Source of the DNA: Maratus speciosus
Lineage: Eukaryota > Arthropoda > Arachnida > Araneae > Salticidae
Assembly (NCBI GenBank): GCA_963932465.1
Contig: OZ010793.1
Coordinates: 366,138,459 to 366,202,458 of the forward strand
DNA length: 64,000 bases
Reading direction: 5' to 3'
In this document: piece after piece, positions 45,936 to 57,960 of the stretch
Layout of the letters: each line of letters starts with the position of its first letter
Position numbering within the stretch: position 1 is the first letter of the stretch
Position numbers and translations under genes: made by a program
Notes under the pieces: model-generated
What the model saw: the letters and a program-made list of their open reading frames with translations, nothing else
Told to the model about the DNA's origin: nothing
Databases searched by the model: none

Positions 45936-46282
45936 CAAGACCGGAGGCTTTTACACAAATTTTATTCCGTTGGCACCACTTTAAAAAAAAAAATTACCTT
46001 TAGTTGAACAATCACGAAAATGCTCTAATTAAAGAAACTAAATAATACATTTCTTTTTTACTGGTGCCTAAAACAAATTCTGTATGCTCTTTTTGAGCGT
46101 GGATATATGCACTCATGGTCCCTAACGGGTTAAAAGTAAAATTAGCCTTCTACAACAAAAAACCTGGGAGTTTCAGAACTCGACTTATTCAGAAAATGAA
46201 ATTTAGCGAAATCGCGAAAAACCTCTGACTATGTCCATTGGTTTTCATTGTAAACCAAGATTTTGCAATAGCAAAAATCATA

Positions 46283-46505
46283 CTTGTTAACTTTCCCCTA
46301 AACTTCTGTAAAATGTGAGTTAAATTGACCCAGGTTATGCGCGTCATTAACCAGAAAATTTATTTGATGTATCATTATACATTTAAAATAATGTTTCTCT
46401 GTGAATATTTGAATGAATTTCTTTAGTAAATTTCTGCTTTGAAGTGGGCTTAACCTGGGTCAATTTAACTCACATTTTATGGAAGTTTAGGGGAAGTTGG
46501 CAAGT
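46283..46505. repeat. Foldback, arms about 56 bp
   Basis: ACTTTCCCCTAAACTTC near 46290 to GACCCAGGTTA near 46338 is inverted at 46449-46505 with few mismatches. The loop is about 110 bp. TTAACTCACATTTTA and its complement form the arm centres. Confidence 0.78.
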
Positions 46506-46842
46506 ATGAGAAATACAGGATAAAGCCAGTTGTTTTTTGGGTTTTTTTTTTTTTTTTTTTTTGCAGATTGTTGTGTTTTTTCGGTGCAGGTTTACCAATA
46601 GAATAGATTGATAGAGAAAACACGATTTTTTTAATTTTGGCTAAGGCAAGTCTTGAAGCTCACGTCCTCAATTATAAAACATCCTGACAGCATTTATATA
46701 TTAGTTTATATGAATACGTTAGTATATTCATTCGCGTTATGTCCGTAAGTAACGCTGACGTCATATGGACGATGACAGATACATTTCGCTTTTACAACAT
46801 TTTTTTTGTTTTGTTTTGCTTTTTACTTCTTAAGGTCGCATA

Positions 46843-47612
46843 CACTGAAACCTCCTTGTGCGATCACCCCCATTAAACGACCACCTCCCTGAACGACCAT
46901 TTTTTCATGGAACGAAATTTATTCCCATACGCTCAATACTAATTTTATCTCCATTCAGAGACCCCCCCCCCCCCAAATTGAACTCCTTCCACGAGCGACC
47001 AATTTCTTTGAAGAAGATTAAACAAATTTCGTTTTTTCCTAATCGCTCGAAGAACGTTTTATTAGAAAAATAATTAGCGCATTATTCATCAGACTTCTAA
47101 GCTAAGTTTAGATTTTTTTTTTATTCCGATAACTTTTAAGTGTTTAAACCCCTTTGTGCCTTTTTAGGCAATGAGTTTAACTCTGATGACAAATTAAGAA
47201 TAGCAGTCAATAAACTCCCCTGCCCTATTCTGTCAGAAAACTCTAAAAGAAATAGATAAATTAATCAACTTGTCATTATTTGTTTCCGTCCAAGAAAATT
47301 GTATTTATTTACTGAACTTCGAAAGGACTTGGAAATAAAAGTTATAAAAGAAAAAACCGTAAAATCAAATCAAACCTCAATGTATTCATTTTTTAAACTC
47401 TGCTGTAATTAACGTACGTAATTAACTTTTGTTTTGATACTTAAATTTTTATATTTTTTCCTAAAGTGAAAAATAAATTTTAGTAACGTTAATTGTTAAC
47501 TTTTTGAACAATTTAAATCTAGATTTAAACATGATCTCCATTGAGAGACCACCTCTCGGAGCGACCAATTTTTATTGGAATGGAACGTGGTCGCTTTAGG
47601 GAGGTTTTACTG
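46843..47612. mobile_element. pogo/Tigger-type MITE, 770 bp
   Basis: Left end CACTGAAACCTCCTTGTGCG follows TA (46841-46842). Right end is the complement of CAGTAAAACCTCCCTAAAGC before TA (47613-47614). A GAGAGACCACCTC/GCGACCAATTT word pair is repeated inside both ends in inverted orientation. A C-run lies near 46963. No transposase; the short frame at the left end is the terminal repeat read as protein. Confidence 0.8.
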
Positions 47613-47749
47613 TATTTTAAATTTTCACACCCTTGAATATGGAAATGAAAAGTTCTTCAAAATGCAGCTTGTTTGAAGACTGCATCTCCATTTAGTGATA
47701 TTTTTTATGGTTTTAAAATAATATTCACGATTTTTAGCCCCCGGTAAGC

Positions 47750-48545
47750 ATTTCTTTCTCCCAGCTTATTTTGTGTCATCTCCAAAAAATAACATTACCT
47801 TACAGAAGCCAGCCGTAAAACAAAGCATTACGATTAAATGCTCTATAGCAATTTTTTTAATTTCTAAGCATCGCACATTTTCAATTTTTATACCGTCGTA
47901 TTGGAAAAAAAAGTACTTTTAAATGCAATTTGTTTGAAAACTGCAGCTCAATTTATTTTTGAAATGTTAATTATTTTGTAGTTTTTACAGCCATTTGCAA
48001 CAGAAATTGCTTTTTGGCAACGGAAGTGTTCCATTTCTGTAGAAAGTAAAGGAAAAATTGTGGTAAAATAGTAATTATATATTTTTGTTGCCATTTTCTC
48101 ATAACAACCGAAAGAAAATGTAATTAAAATGTATGCTATTTTGAAAAAAAATATATATAAACGTATGATTTCTGTTAAAACATGGAGCTAGTAAAACTAT
48201 ATTTAATTTTAAGTACCTATATTAATGTTACAAACAAATGAAGGCCTGTGAATCATTAGATAACTACTTTTTTCGCCGAGTTTCTTTAATGACGGCATTT
48301 TTTTTTTGCTGCAATTGTGTATTATTTCGCGATAGTGACGTCCTATGCATGCTTTACTGTAGATGTTTAAGAGGGGATCGTAAATGTGGAATTCTTAAGC
48401 GGATGCGAATGACGTCATTTTACATAAAATAAAAGCGTGTGCTTTAAGTCTTAAAATTGAAATATGTTTTGTACTATTTATATATACATATATATTTTCT
48501 TTCATCGCGGACGATACTAAATTCTGAAAAAGCAGAATTCCTGTT
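47750..48545 (-). repeat. Interspersed repeat family K (full copy 2)
   Basis: Reverse-complement counterpart of 9963-10812, with all landmarks in the same order read backwards: GCAGAATTCC end at 48530, AATGACGTCATTTTACATAA near 48408, GATAGTGACGTC near 48331, TTCTGTAGAAAG near 48033, TAAGCATCGCAC near 47865. Internal lengths differ only by small indels. Confidence 0.75.
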
Positions 48546-48765
48546 TTCTAGTTTTTATTTTATTTTAATTTTTATTTTATTATTTATTTATTTGTTTATT
48601 TATTCATTTATTTTTTGTTAAATGCATCTCTATCGTGTGCAGCTCGAAATGCAGCAGAAAAATAATAACCAGACTTAACTTCAGTGGTGGGTAATCATCG
48701 AAAAGCTTAGTTTTAGGCAAGAAGAAGAAGTGGTCATTATGGTGGCTCCATATTGGCATTTAAGT

Positions 48766-49439
48766 AGATTCTGTTAGAGCTCGGCTTTGGCCCGAGTCCC
48801 GTACCCGGCGGACTAAACTGGCAAAATCAGGGGAAATTGTTAACGGTCCGGGCCGATGAAAAAAAATAACGGGTCGGACCTAGTCAATAAAGATATTCGG
48901 CCCGGTATAAAAATTTAAAAGGATTAAATTAAGCCAATAAATTATGAACAGTTTTCAATGGACATGACTGAGGCGAGGATAAGCATAAATATGCTGCATC
49001 AGCCGATGCTACACCACTACAGAAATATAACATGTCCAGCGTAGAGATCGGCATTGGCAGTTGTATCATGTCTGAAACAGGAGTTAATTATTTCAGCAGG
49101 CCGGGCCAGGATCAGGCTTACATTTTCTTTATACGTACTGGCCTATATGGCAGACAGGTACAGATGCTATATTCCTTATTTGGCTTGCGAATATATAACA
49201 ATCTAAAACATATAGTAATCTATAATGTTACATTTTCCCATAAATATGTATGCAGTATGCTAAAAAGAAATCTTAATTGTACGTTAAGAAAAATTGGTAT
49301 TTTCTATGGAAATTGAGTAAAATCTGGTTACATTTATTTTTGCAAGTACCTGGCCTGTTTTCACAGATTTTATCACGGGCCGGGCCGTGAACTGTGAAAA
49401 TACAAGCGGGTCGGTCCGGGCACAGGTCTGGAAATTCTG
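48766..49439. mobile_element. Probable hAT-type element with GC-rich ends
   Basis: Between near-matching 8-mers AGATTCTG (48766-48773) and AAATTCTG (49432-49439). The left side reads TTAGAGCTCGGCTTTGGCCC, and the right side in complement TCCAGACCTGTGCCCGGACC. Both subterminal regions are crowded with CCGGGCCG/GGGTCGG words in an otherwise AT-rich area. The TSD has a mismatch and the termini are only partly alike, so the boundaries are tentative. Confidence 0.45.
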
Positions 49440-49440
49440 G

Positions 49441-51625
49441 CCGATATGAGCAGCAGCGGGCGCCAAGTTGTCATTTTGGCGTCACTATCACGTCATCGAG
49501 TTACCGGATGAAACCGGTGCCAAATTAAAGGTAAAACAAAGTCTTTTAAGAATATTTTGGTCTGCCTGCGCATATCCTGGTGGAAACCCCCGGCAGACTA
49601 AAATCTATAACAAAAAAGTACATCATAATGTACAATTGAAACACCATAAACATATTATTTTACATTAAATTGCCATATACATTACTTCGAATCGATTTTC
49701 AAGATGAATTAAAGGTTTAGGAAAAGCCTATTAACAGCACGTGAGAAAATGACTGATTCGGAATAACTTGGTACAAAGCGAAAAGAACAGGGCGCCAATT
49801 ATCTATTTTGACAATACTATCGCGTCGTCCAGTTACAGCTTCACATTTTGGCACATTAAACATACCGATTCATACAATACGAATATTTCAGTCTGCCTCG
49901 TCATATCTTGGTACGAGATAAGCAGAGCGGGGCGCCAATTCTTTACTTTGACGATATAATCAAGTCATCGAGTAATATCTTGATATTTTGGCACATTAAA
50001 GGCAAATATCAGTACACAATAAGAATATTTCAGTCTGCCTCGTTATAGCTTGATAGGAGACGAGCAGAGCGGGGTGCCAATTCTAAATTTTGGCGGTATA
50101 ATCACGTTTTCCCTTTACGTCTTGAAAATTTGGCACATTAAAGGTACATATCAGTACAATAAGAATATTTCAGTCTTCCTCGTCATATCTTGGTACGAGA
50201 CGAGCAGAGCGGGGCTCCATTTCTTAATTTTGGCGGTTTTAACACGTCATCGAGTTACGACATGAAATCTTCATGTAGGACAAGATTATTAGAAGTATAT
50301 TAAGGGAAGACTGGTCTGCCTTGATATTTCTTGGTATGATAGGAGCAGTAGCGGGCGCCAACTCCTCTTTTTGGCGTCACTATCACGTCATCGAATTACG
50401 GGATGAAACCGGTTCCAAATTAAAGGTAAAATAAGGTCTTTTAAAAATATTTTGGTCTGCCTGCGCATATCCTGGTAGAAACCTCCGGCAGACTAAAACC
50501 CATAACAAAAAAATACGGCATAATGTACAATTGAAACAACATAAACATAATATATTACATTACATTGCCATATACATTACTTCGAATCGACTTTCAAGAT
50601 GAATTAAGGGTTTAGGAAAAGCGTATTAACAGTACGTGAGAAAATGACTGATTCGGAATAACTTGGTACAAAGCAAAAAGAACGGGGCGCCAATTCCCTA
50701 TTTTGACAATACTATCACCTTATCGAGTTACGGCTTCAAATTTTGGCACATTAAACATACCCTTTTGTACAATACGTATATTTCAGCCTCCATCGTCATA
50801 TCTTGGTAGGAGATTAGCAGAGCGGGGCGCCAATTCTTAATTTTAGCGGTATAATAAAGTCATCGAGTAACAGCTTTAAATTTTGGACATTAAGGCACAT
50901 ATCTGTACAATAAGAATATTTCAGTCTGCCTCGTCATATCTTTGTACGAGACGAGCAGAGCGGGGCGCCAATTAAAATCGCCAAATGTGTTAAAACCGCC
51001 AAAATTTAGAATTGGTGCCCCGTTCTTCTCGTCTCGTACCAAGATATGACGAGGCAGACTAAAATATTCGTATTTTACTAATCGGTACGTTTAATATACC
51101 AAAATTGGAAAGCCTAACTTGATGACTCGATAGTAGTTTCAAAATAGGGAATTGGCTCATCTTTCTTCTCACTTTGTACCAAGTTATGCCGAATCAGTCA
51201 TTTTCTCACTTTCTGTTAATAAGCTTTTCCTAAACACTTAATTCATCTTGAAAGTCGATTCGAAGTAATATATACGGCAATCTGATGTAAAATATTATGT
51301 TTATAGTGTTTCAATTGTATATTATGGCGTACTTTTTTGTTATAGATTTTAGGCTGCCGGGGGTTTCTACCAGGATATGCTCAGGCAGAACAAAATATTC
51401 TTACAATAGTTTATTTTACCGTTAATTTGTCACCGGTTTCATCCCGTAACTCGATGACGTGATAGTGACGCCAAAATAACGAGTTGGTGCCCGCTACTGC
51501 TCCTATCGTACCAAGAAATGTCAAGGCAGACCAGTCATTCTTCAATCTACTCCTAATAATCTTGTCCTACATGAAGATTTCATATCGTAACTCGATGACT
51601 TTGTCATTTGTGTCGCCGCCGCCCG
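49441..51625. repeat. Higher-order repeat of roughly 140- and 334-bp modules with an inverted third block
   Basis: The anchor GCGGGCGCCAA or GCGGGGCGCCAATT recurs at 49455, 49789, 49927, 50068, 50209, 50352, 50686, 50822 and 50961. Spacings are 334, 138, 141, 141, 143, 334, 136 and 139. After an axis near 50985 the same order runs in reverse (51020, 51151, 51488; spacings 131 and 337). The 334-bp module carries GATGAAACCGGT, a GCATATCCTGGT block and TGACTGATTCGGAATAACTT; the 140-bp module carries TTTTGGCACATTAAA and CTCGTCATATCTTGGTACGA. No protein or transposon terminus was identified. Confidence 0.85.
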
Positions 51626-51775
51626 CTCTAAATATTTGTTAAAGATTTATTTAACGTAATGAAATTGATACTAGAATTTGTTCGCACTTTGTTTCGGCTT
51701 CTTTTGCGATTCTCATTCTTTTTGGTTAAGAACTGATATACTTCTTGGAATGAAACCAAACATGGAAAAACAACG

Positions 51776-51817
<42 letters not shown>

Positions 51818-52500
51818 GTTAAAACTACATGAGTAAAGAGCGATTACGATATTTCTAAAGCTGATAAAGACGCCAACCTTCTTTCTGCAATTTCTCAAAG
51901 TGCAATGAAGATAATTATCGTTTTGTCTTTAAATATTAAATCAAATCACAGGAAGAAAATTCCTTCCTACTTTCCGAAAATGTCTAAAGAGGGTACAAGC
52001 TCCTTTGCAACCACCCCCGTATTCAGTGTCTATGATAGTAGCCATCACACCTAAAATGATATTTATTTTTTTTTATCCTCTTACAAATGATAATTTCTAA
52101 AGAAATTCTTAAGCATGAACCCAAATAATGTTTGCGTATTTTCTGTATTTATTCTTTAATGCCCCAGGTAGTTGCCCAGCATCACCTTCGTCTAACACCA
52201 TCTCTGATTTTCCGAAACCCGTTTTGTAAAAGGATGTAGTATATGTATATGAGCATTTATACGCATTATCTAAAGATTTTTTAAAAATCTTTGTCTCCCC
52301 CCCTCCCTATTTGAACTTTGAAGACCACCGAAGTGGGAATTGCTTTGGGGGCCTATAGCTACCATAGCTGTCGCCTCGAATGATCCTTTATTATACAGAA
52401 ATAATTACACAATTTTTACATCACAAATTCGTCAACATACAAAGACGAGATAGCACAAGGAAATTCACAACACCAGAGAGATACAGCTGGGGGCTCCACA
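51626..52500. other. Spacer with long poly(A)
   Basis: An A-run covers about 51778-51813. A C-rich CCCCCCCTCC stretch lies near 52300. No gene was recognised. Confidence 0.5.
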
Positions 52501-52510
52501 AAGAGTGTAC

Positions 52511-52600
52511 AACAGAGCCAGCGGGAGTCAAACCCGACAAGCCTCCTACGCTCTCAAGAGATTAGCGGCGTGGTGCCTTAACCACTCGGCCACGGATTCC
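52511..52600 (-). pseudogene. tRNA-Ser-like sequence, probable SINE head
   Basis: Read on the minus strand, GGAATCCGTGGCCGAGTGG continues into TTAAGGC, a strong A box of the Ser/Leu class. The anticodon loop CCGCTAA would read GCT, and GGGTTTGACTCCC is a near-consensus B box with a pairing T stem. The acceptor ends do not pair and the anticodon stem is imperfect. The C-run at the 5' edge (52597-52610) and flanking SINE-like body suggest a retroposed copy. Confidence 0.55.
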
Positions 52601-52782
52601 CCCCCCCCCCTCCCTCATACATATAAAATACTGGAATAATGTTATTAAATATATTTTTGTTACTAAAAAAATAAAAATATTTAGTAAACAAATCTGTAGA
52701 TCGCAAAACGGAAGTTTTTGGAGATGTGCATTTTGGATTTTAATAACAATGCAAATATGAATTAGATTAAAATATATATATA

Positions 52783-54611
52783 CAGTCGAACTAGGTTAAG
52801 ACGCTCACGGTTAATACGCGATCCCGCTAAATAAGCGGATTTTTCTGGTCCCTTGAACATCGCCCATAAGGCTAATGCAAAAATATCACGTTTAATACGC
52901 AAACGGTTATTACGCGATCCCGCTTAATACGCGATAAATTTTCGGTCCATTTAGGGGAAAATAACGTTTAAGACGCGAATTCCTTCTCTCTTCACGAGTG
53001 TTGCCAATTTAGCGGATTATTTTCATTCAGATAAAAAACACTGTTTCCGAATAATATTAAAGGCGAAAATTACTTTTTAGGAATAGTGGCAGATATGTGA
53101 TATGAATAAAACAAAACTCCGCTAAATTAGCAAAACGGCAATTATTTGATCCCGCCCCCTAACATTCTTTGTTACTCGCTTCATGTATGCAGGGCCATGC
53201 GAAGCGGGGAGCGAAGGGGGCAATCGCCCCGGGCGCGGAACTTGGGGGGGCACCAAATTTATACTACAAACCTCGTCTTTTTCTTCTTTTATGTAAAAAA
53301 AAGAAAAAAATTATACTTACATGTTGGTAATTTTTTTTCTCAGTGAAAGTGCGAACATTTTCGCTTCAAAGTTATTGCACTCACCTTTACCTCACACCGA
53401 AATACAAAATTATGAATAAGGACTTCTTTCTTTTCAGAACTTGTTTCGGGTTTTTGTCTTTGTATCTTTTGTTAACTTTCTCTGTTCTGAGTCTGTGCTT
53501 GTGACGAAAACGTATACTATCAAAATAGCATGGGGGTTTCTTTCTTGGAATATAAAAGGGTTCCAAACTGTTATACTGTACTGTTATATAAATTTTTTTT
53601 ACACTCATTTTCCAGATCTCTTTTCAAAATATAAGTGCAATTTTCTTTTATGTTACTTAGTTTTTTTTAAATTTCTCAATTAAATTTAAACCTAAAATTT
53701 CAAAATAAAAGTGAAATATATATTCAATAGACTTTGTTTCTGTTCCTTTCAATTTTGTGACACCTGTTACAAAGAAAAATTGGGAAGGGGGAGGCCGCCA
53801 AATTCAAAACCCGGGCGCACTTTTCTCTTCGCACGCTGCTGCATGTATGTTTTTACAGTAATAGAGAGACATATACGAATTCAGGAAACTTAGATAAGTC
53901 ATAAAAATTATTATGATTAGAGATGATTCATACCCGTTGTTAGTGAGGTTTTAAATGTACGTTATAGCGCTAGAAATGCATATTATAGGCAACAGAAAAT
54001 GAAACTTGTAAAGATGAAACAAATATAACTGCGGTTGGATAATTCTTTTATGTTTTCTTTACATTTTGCTAGGCCAACAATAAACAAATATTAATAAGGA
54101 TTTCTGCACAAAGTTTAATAAAGATTTTTTTTTCTTATATTCGAAAGAAGGGGAGGTTGTAATGGTACTCATTATTACAAGTATTAAGTATGATTTTAAA
54201 ACTGGGTTGGGTTTCAAAGTTTTAATTTTTTTTTTTTTTAATTTCTGTTTATAAAAAAATGGTCTAGTAGGAAAATCATTTTTATTGTTTTATTTTTGGT
54301 TGCAATGTATTAATCGTCAATAAAACCATGTTAGAATCCATGTTTATTTTCCGTTATTATTCCAGTCGGTCGTATAAAAGAAAACAATGAGTTAAGATGG
54401 AATACACTTAAATTTTAATCTAAATTTACATAAAAGCCACAATTTTCGATCGTAAACACATAAATAAAAGCTCTAAGGTTCATTTAGACGATTAAATGTG
54501 TAAATAAGCCTAATTCCTGCAACGTTATACAAATCACGTTTAATACGCGATCCCGCTTAATACGCGACTTTTGTCCACTCCCTTGAAACGCGTCTTAACC
54601 GGGTTCGACTG
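52783..54611. mobile_element. pogo/Tigger-type MITE, host of a nested hAT MITE
   Basis: Left end CAGTCGAACTAGGTTAAGAC follows TA (52781-52782). The right end is the complement of CAGTCGAACCCGGTTAAGAC before TA (54612-54613). TTAATACGCGATCCCGC words are repeated several times inside both ends, in inverted orientation overall; such subterminal repeats are plausible transposase-binding sites. Excluding the nested element it is about 1.17 kb and lacks a transposase. Confidence 0.85.
53182..53849. mobile_element. Nested hAT MITE with perfect 8-bp TSD
   Basis: The element 53190-53841 (652 bp) lies between copies of CATGTATG (53182-53189, 53842-53849). Termini are CAGGGCCATGCGAAG and the complement of CAGCAGCGTGCGAAG. 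GGGGGCAATCGCCCCGGGCG sits inside the left end and a CCCGGGCGC word inside the right. The CAGGGCC and CCCGGGCG similarity links it to the hAT MITE at 370. No transposase. Confidence 0.85.
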
Positions 54612-54984
54612 TATTTATAATATAAGGAATTAATATTAAGTAGAGGGAAAAAACAGAGCGTTCAATTTTTTTCTAAACTATATAATTATGTGGATGTAGT
54701 TTTAACAATAGCTATGTTTCACTAAAGTGTTTAGTTATTCATTTACTATTCTTATTGTCAAAAAAAAAAAAAAAAAAAAAAAAAAAATAAGATAATTTTT
54801 TCTGCATTGTAGCAAAAAAAAATAGTTTTCGTAAAAGGTAAAAACACCTTCAATGTTTTAATAATCATAACTTTTTAATTTTAATAACTATATATTAATT
54901 TAAATAATAAAGAAATAATAATAATTAAAAAACGATTTATCACAAAAATTAGTAATTCTTTCAAAACAATCATTTATTTTAGCA

Positions 54985-55870
54985 TTTTCCAACCTACTTG
55001 AAAAGTATTTATGAATTAGGTTTGTTTATCCGTCTGTCTGTCCACGCTCTTACTTGCGTAAATATACTCGGATTTTCATGCAATTGATATATATTTATGT
55101 TGTTTAGCATGCCGTGTTCGGTATTGAATATGAAGTGTGTAGCATTAATAGTTCATTTACAGGGGCACTCAAAAGAATTCCGTGATATTATGGTCAATGA
55201 GAAAATTAGTTTGAAATGTATTTTAATGACGTTTCGCTATTTCAAATGTATCGAAATTGATATAAATCACTGAATTTCACTATAAGATGATTATTATAGA
55301 ATAGGGCATTCGCATTATTTATCGTTCATTTACAGGGACTCACAAAAGAAATCGGTTACAGTACTGTCTTTGAACAATAATTGCTGGAAGTGCGTTTTCA
55401 GTATGCGCTTTTAAATTTAAATAATTTTTTGCATGTTACTCGTTTTGTATAAATTCTATACCTCGTATACAGGGCTGCACAAGAGAATTCATGTACTAGT
55501 CTTCTTATTAGCGGAAATTGCTGAAGGGGAATTTTCAACTGTGGTATGTATTTCTCACGGCCAAATCGAGTTTGGCCGTGATATTTCCGAAATGAACTAA
55601 ATTTTTGCATGTATGTAATTTATAGAAACAAATCTGTATATAATATACAGGGTTGCTCAAAGAATTGGGATAATTTTCCGACTGTAGATGGGAATTGCTA
55701 TAATTCGGTTTTCAAATGTGTTATTCGTTTCCAAATGGTTCAATTAGACATCCTATTTACACTTATTAAATGCTGAAGTTTTGTTACATTATTCTGAATG
55801 TGTTGGAAAGTGCTTCATAATCTATGCTTGACGCATGATTTTTCTTTCTTGTTAAAATATATCCCTGCTC
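54985..55870 (-). repeat. Family S array (copy 2, inverted)
   Basis: Reverse-complement partner of 7830-8895: TGTCTGTCCACGCTCTTACT near 55035, CATTTACAGGGGCACTCAAA near 55155, TACAGGGCTGCACAAGAGAA near 55468, and CATTATTCTGAATGTGTTGG near 55788. A perfect hairpin, TCACGGCCAAA-TCGAG-TTTGGCCGTGA (about 55554-55580), occurs only in this copy. Confidence 0.7.
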
Positions 55871-55999
55871 AATTAAAGTATTTTTAATGGTTAAAGAAAA
55901 CATACCACCTTTAATCCGCGTGTTTTCCGGTTAGCAGAAGTATATTTTTACATATTCTAAAGTTCCTAAACAATAACGATAGTTCTTCAGAACAATTTT

Positions 56000-56042
<43 letters not shown>

Positions 56043-57095
56043 TGCCTCTAATTTTTTTATTATTCCATAATCTTTTATTATTAATTATAGTTTTTAAAAA
56101 TGTATTGCAATGAAAAGGTAAAGATATGAAAAACTTAAATATTTTATGCTTTTAATTTTTAAAAATAATTACAAATATAATACGAATATAAATGATATTG
56201 GAAATGGATACTTTTTAATTTTAGGTAAAATGTTTTAGTTTTTTAATATTAAAAAATCAGTCGTCTTCTAAATTATCTGATGTATAAAGAAAAATCATAA
56301 ATTTTTTTAAATATTTATTTTTATTATTGGTTTATTAAATACATAATATTACTAATTTATAATGCATTGTATTTTTCACTAATTGTATAGCCAAAAGGAA
56401 ATAAAAGAAAAGAAAGAAAGAAGGAAAAGAGAATTCTTCGACATTTAATAATTAAATACTCTTTTGTTAAAAACAAAATAGAGTCCAAAAATATATTTGC
56501 TACGTCCAAAAATCTTTATTTTCAAGGTGTTACTGAAGCATGTTTGTGTAAATTTAAGATATAACTTGATAAATATTTTATTTTTCGGCATTTCCTTAAA
56601 AATAAATAATGTTTTAAAATCTATAACTCGATTAATACACAACTAATCTGTTTATTATTGTGGTATATTGTTTTTCACTCAGTAATACAATTTTATATGT
56701 TTGACATTATATCTGTACATCTAAATAGTTTATGGCTTAACATTTTACAATTATTTAATGTAAAATGTTACTTTTTTTTTTAACTATTATATATATTATA
56801 TATATGCATATCTTTATTTCACGTTTAGAGATTGTTTATAAGAAATTTAAACTGCTTGTTACAATTTTATTCTTTAAAATAAACATCGAAATTTTCTCTT
56901 GCATTTGGAATATTTTTTACCATTTTTACTTTGTAATAAATAAATTCTTATTCTTTTGATTCCTTACTTTGCATCGGTAGATTATTTTTTTCAAGCACAT
57001 TTCTCGGCATTTAAATAAGTATTTTAAAAGTTTCCTTTTCTTTCTTTCTTTTTTTTTTTTTAATGTTACAAATTTATACAATGATTTTTCTTTTA

Positions 57096-57150
<55 letters not shown>

Positions 57151-57733
57151 CCATTAATTAAACATTACCGACCATCATCAAAAACCGCATATATATATAT
57201 TAAATTTCGAATAATCTGAAGTGAAATTTTAATTTAATAGTTAATTTTTTTTATACATTATATTAAGAAAATTATTATACGTAAAAGATATTTTTTCTCC
57301 TTATCTGTTTTAAACTGTAAAACTGTTTTTTACCTGTTTTATTAAATTCTGTTTATTAGTTAGCGTTTTAAATTAATAATTCCTTCTTTTTCTTATCTTT
57401 AAAACACATATTAAAATTTTCTATTTCATTTTAATTTTCTATTATTATCGCCCCTTTTTAAAAAATAAATGTATATTATTTTATTTATTTATTTTGCACA
57501 TGAAATTTATTAATTTTCTCAAGCAAATTTTTATATTTATTTTTTTTAAAATTAAACAGTGATTTTTTTAAATCTATGAAATTATTTATCTTAAAAATAT
57601 ATATATAGATATAAAATTCTTTATAATGTCCAGGGAAATTTTAATTCGTTAGACACTTCTTTATATATATATATATATATATATATATTTTTTTAAATAA
57701 GAAAATCTTATATGAGAAAAAATATTTTTTTTT
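55871..57733. other. Very AT-rich region, homopolymers and (AT)n
   Basis: Contains a T-run (about 56002-56037), an (AT)n array (about 57103-57148) and a second (TA)n run (about 57663-57689). No gene or RNA was recognised. The composition is compatible with intron or intergenic DNA 3' of the putative minus-strand first exon. Confidence 0.55.
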
Positions 57734-57738
57734 CTTAC

Positions 57739-57865
57739 CTGTTTAACAGTTATCCCACTTCTTTTCGGCACATAAAACAATCCACTTAACCAACTCCTTT
57801 CAACATCAAACAACCTGTGTTGATGTGCCCATTACAACACAAAAGGTAAGAGCGCGCCTCAACAT
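57739..57865 (-). other. Putative untranslated first exon of a host gene
   Basis: On the minus strand the segment ends AAACAG at a strong splice donor GTAAG (57738-57734). Upstream lies a promoter-like region. The few ATGs in the exon open frames of under 25 codons, so it would be 5' UTR. The transcription start is guessed at about 57865. A plus-strand donor-like AAAGGTAAGAG also occurs at 57842, so the direction is not certain. Downstream exons would lie to the left, or outside the window; none was recognised. Confidence 0.4.
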
Positions 57866-57960
57866 TCACGCATGCGCAGGCCCATAAACTTCCGCTCCGG
57901 TTTCGAAGTCTCTCTTCCCATTCATTGGTTAGTAGCCCCCGTGACGCAAATTCTTTTCCG
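57866..57960 (-). promoter_or_regulatory. Putative CpG-rich promoter with NRF1-like and CCAAT sites
   Basis: CGCATGCGCA (57869-57878) matches the palindromic NRF1 core. ATTGG (57924-57928) is a CCAAT box in minus orientation, about 50 bp further upstream, and a TGCGTCAC word (about 57941-57948) resembles an ATF/CRE half site. The segment around 57840-58040 is clearly richer in CG dinucleotides than its surroundings. No TATA box at the expected place. Motif-based inference only. Confidence 0.45.

Noticed and set aside
55554..55580. TCACGGCCAAA hairpin as a transcription terminator
   Set aside because: There is no T-run after it and no gene before it; it lies inside a family S copy and is absent from the sister copy.
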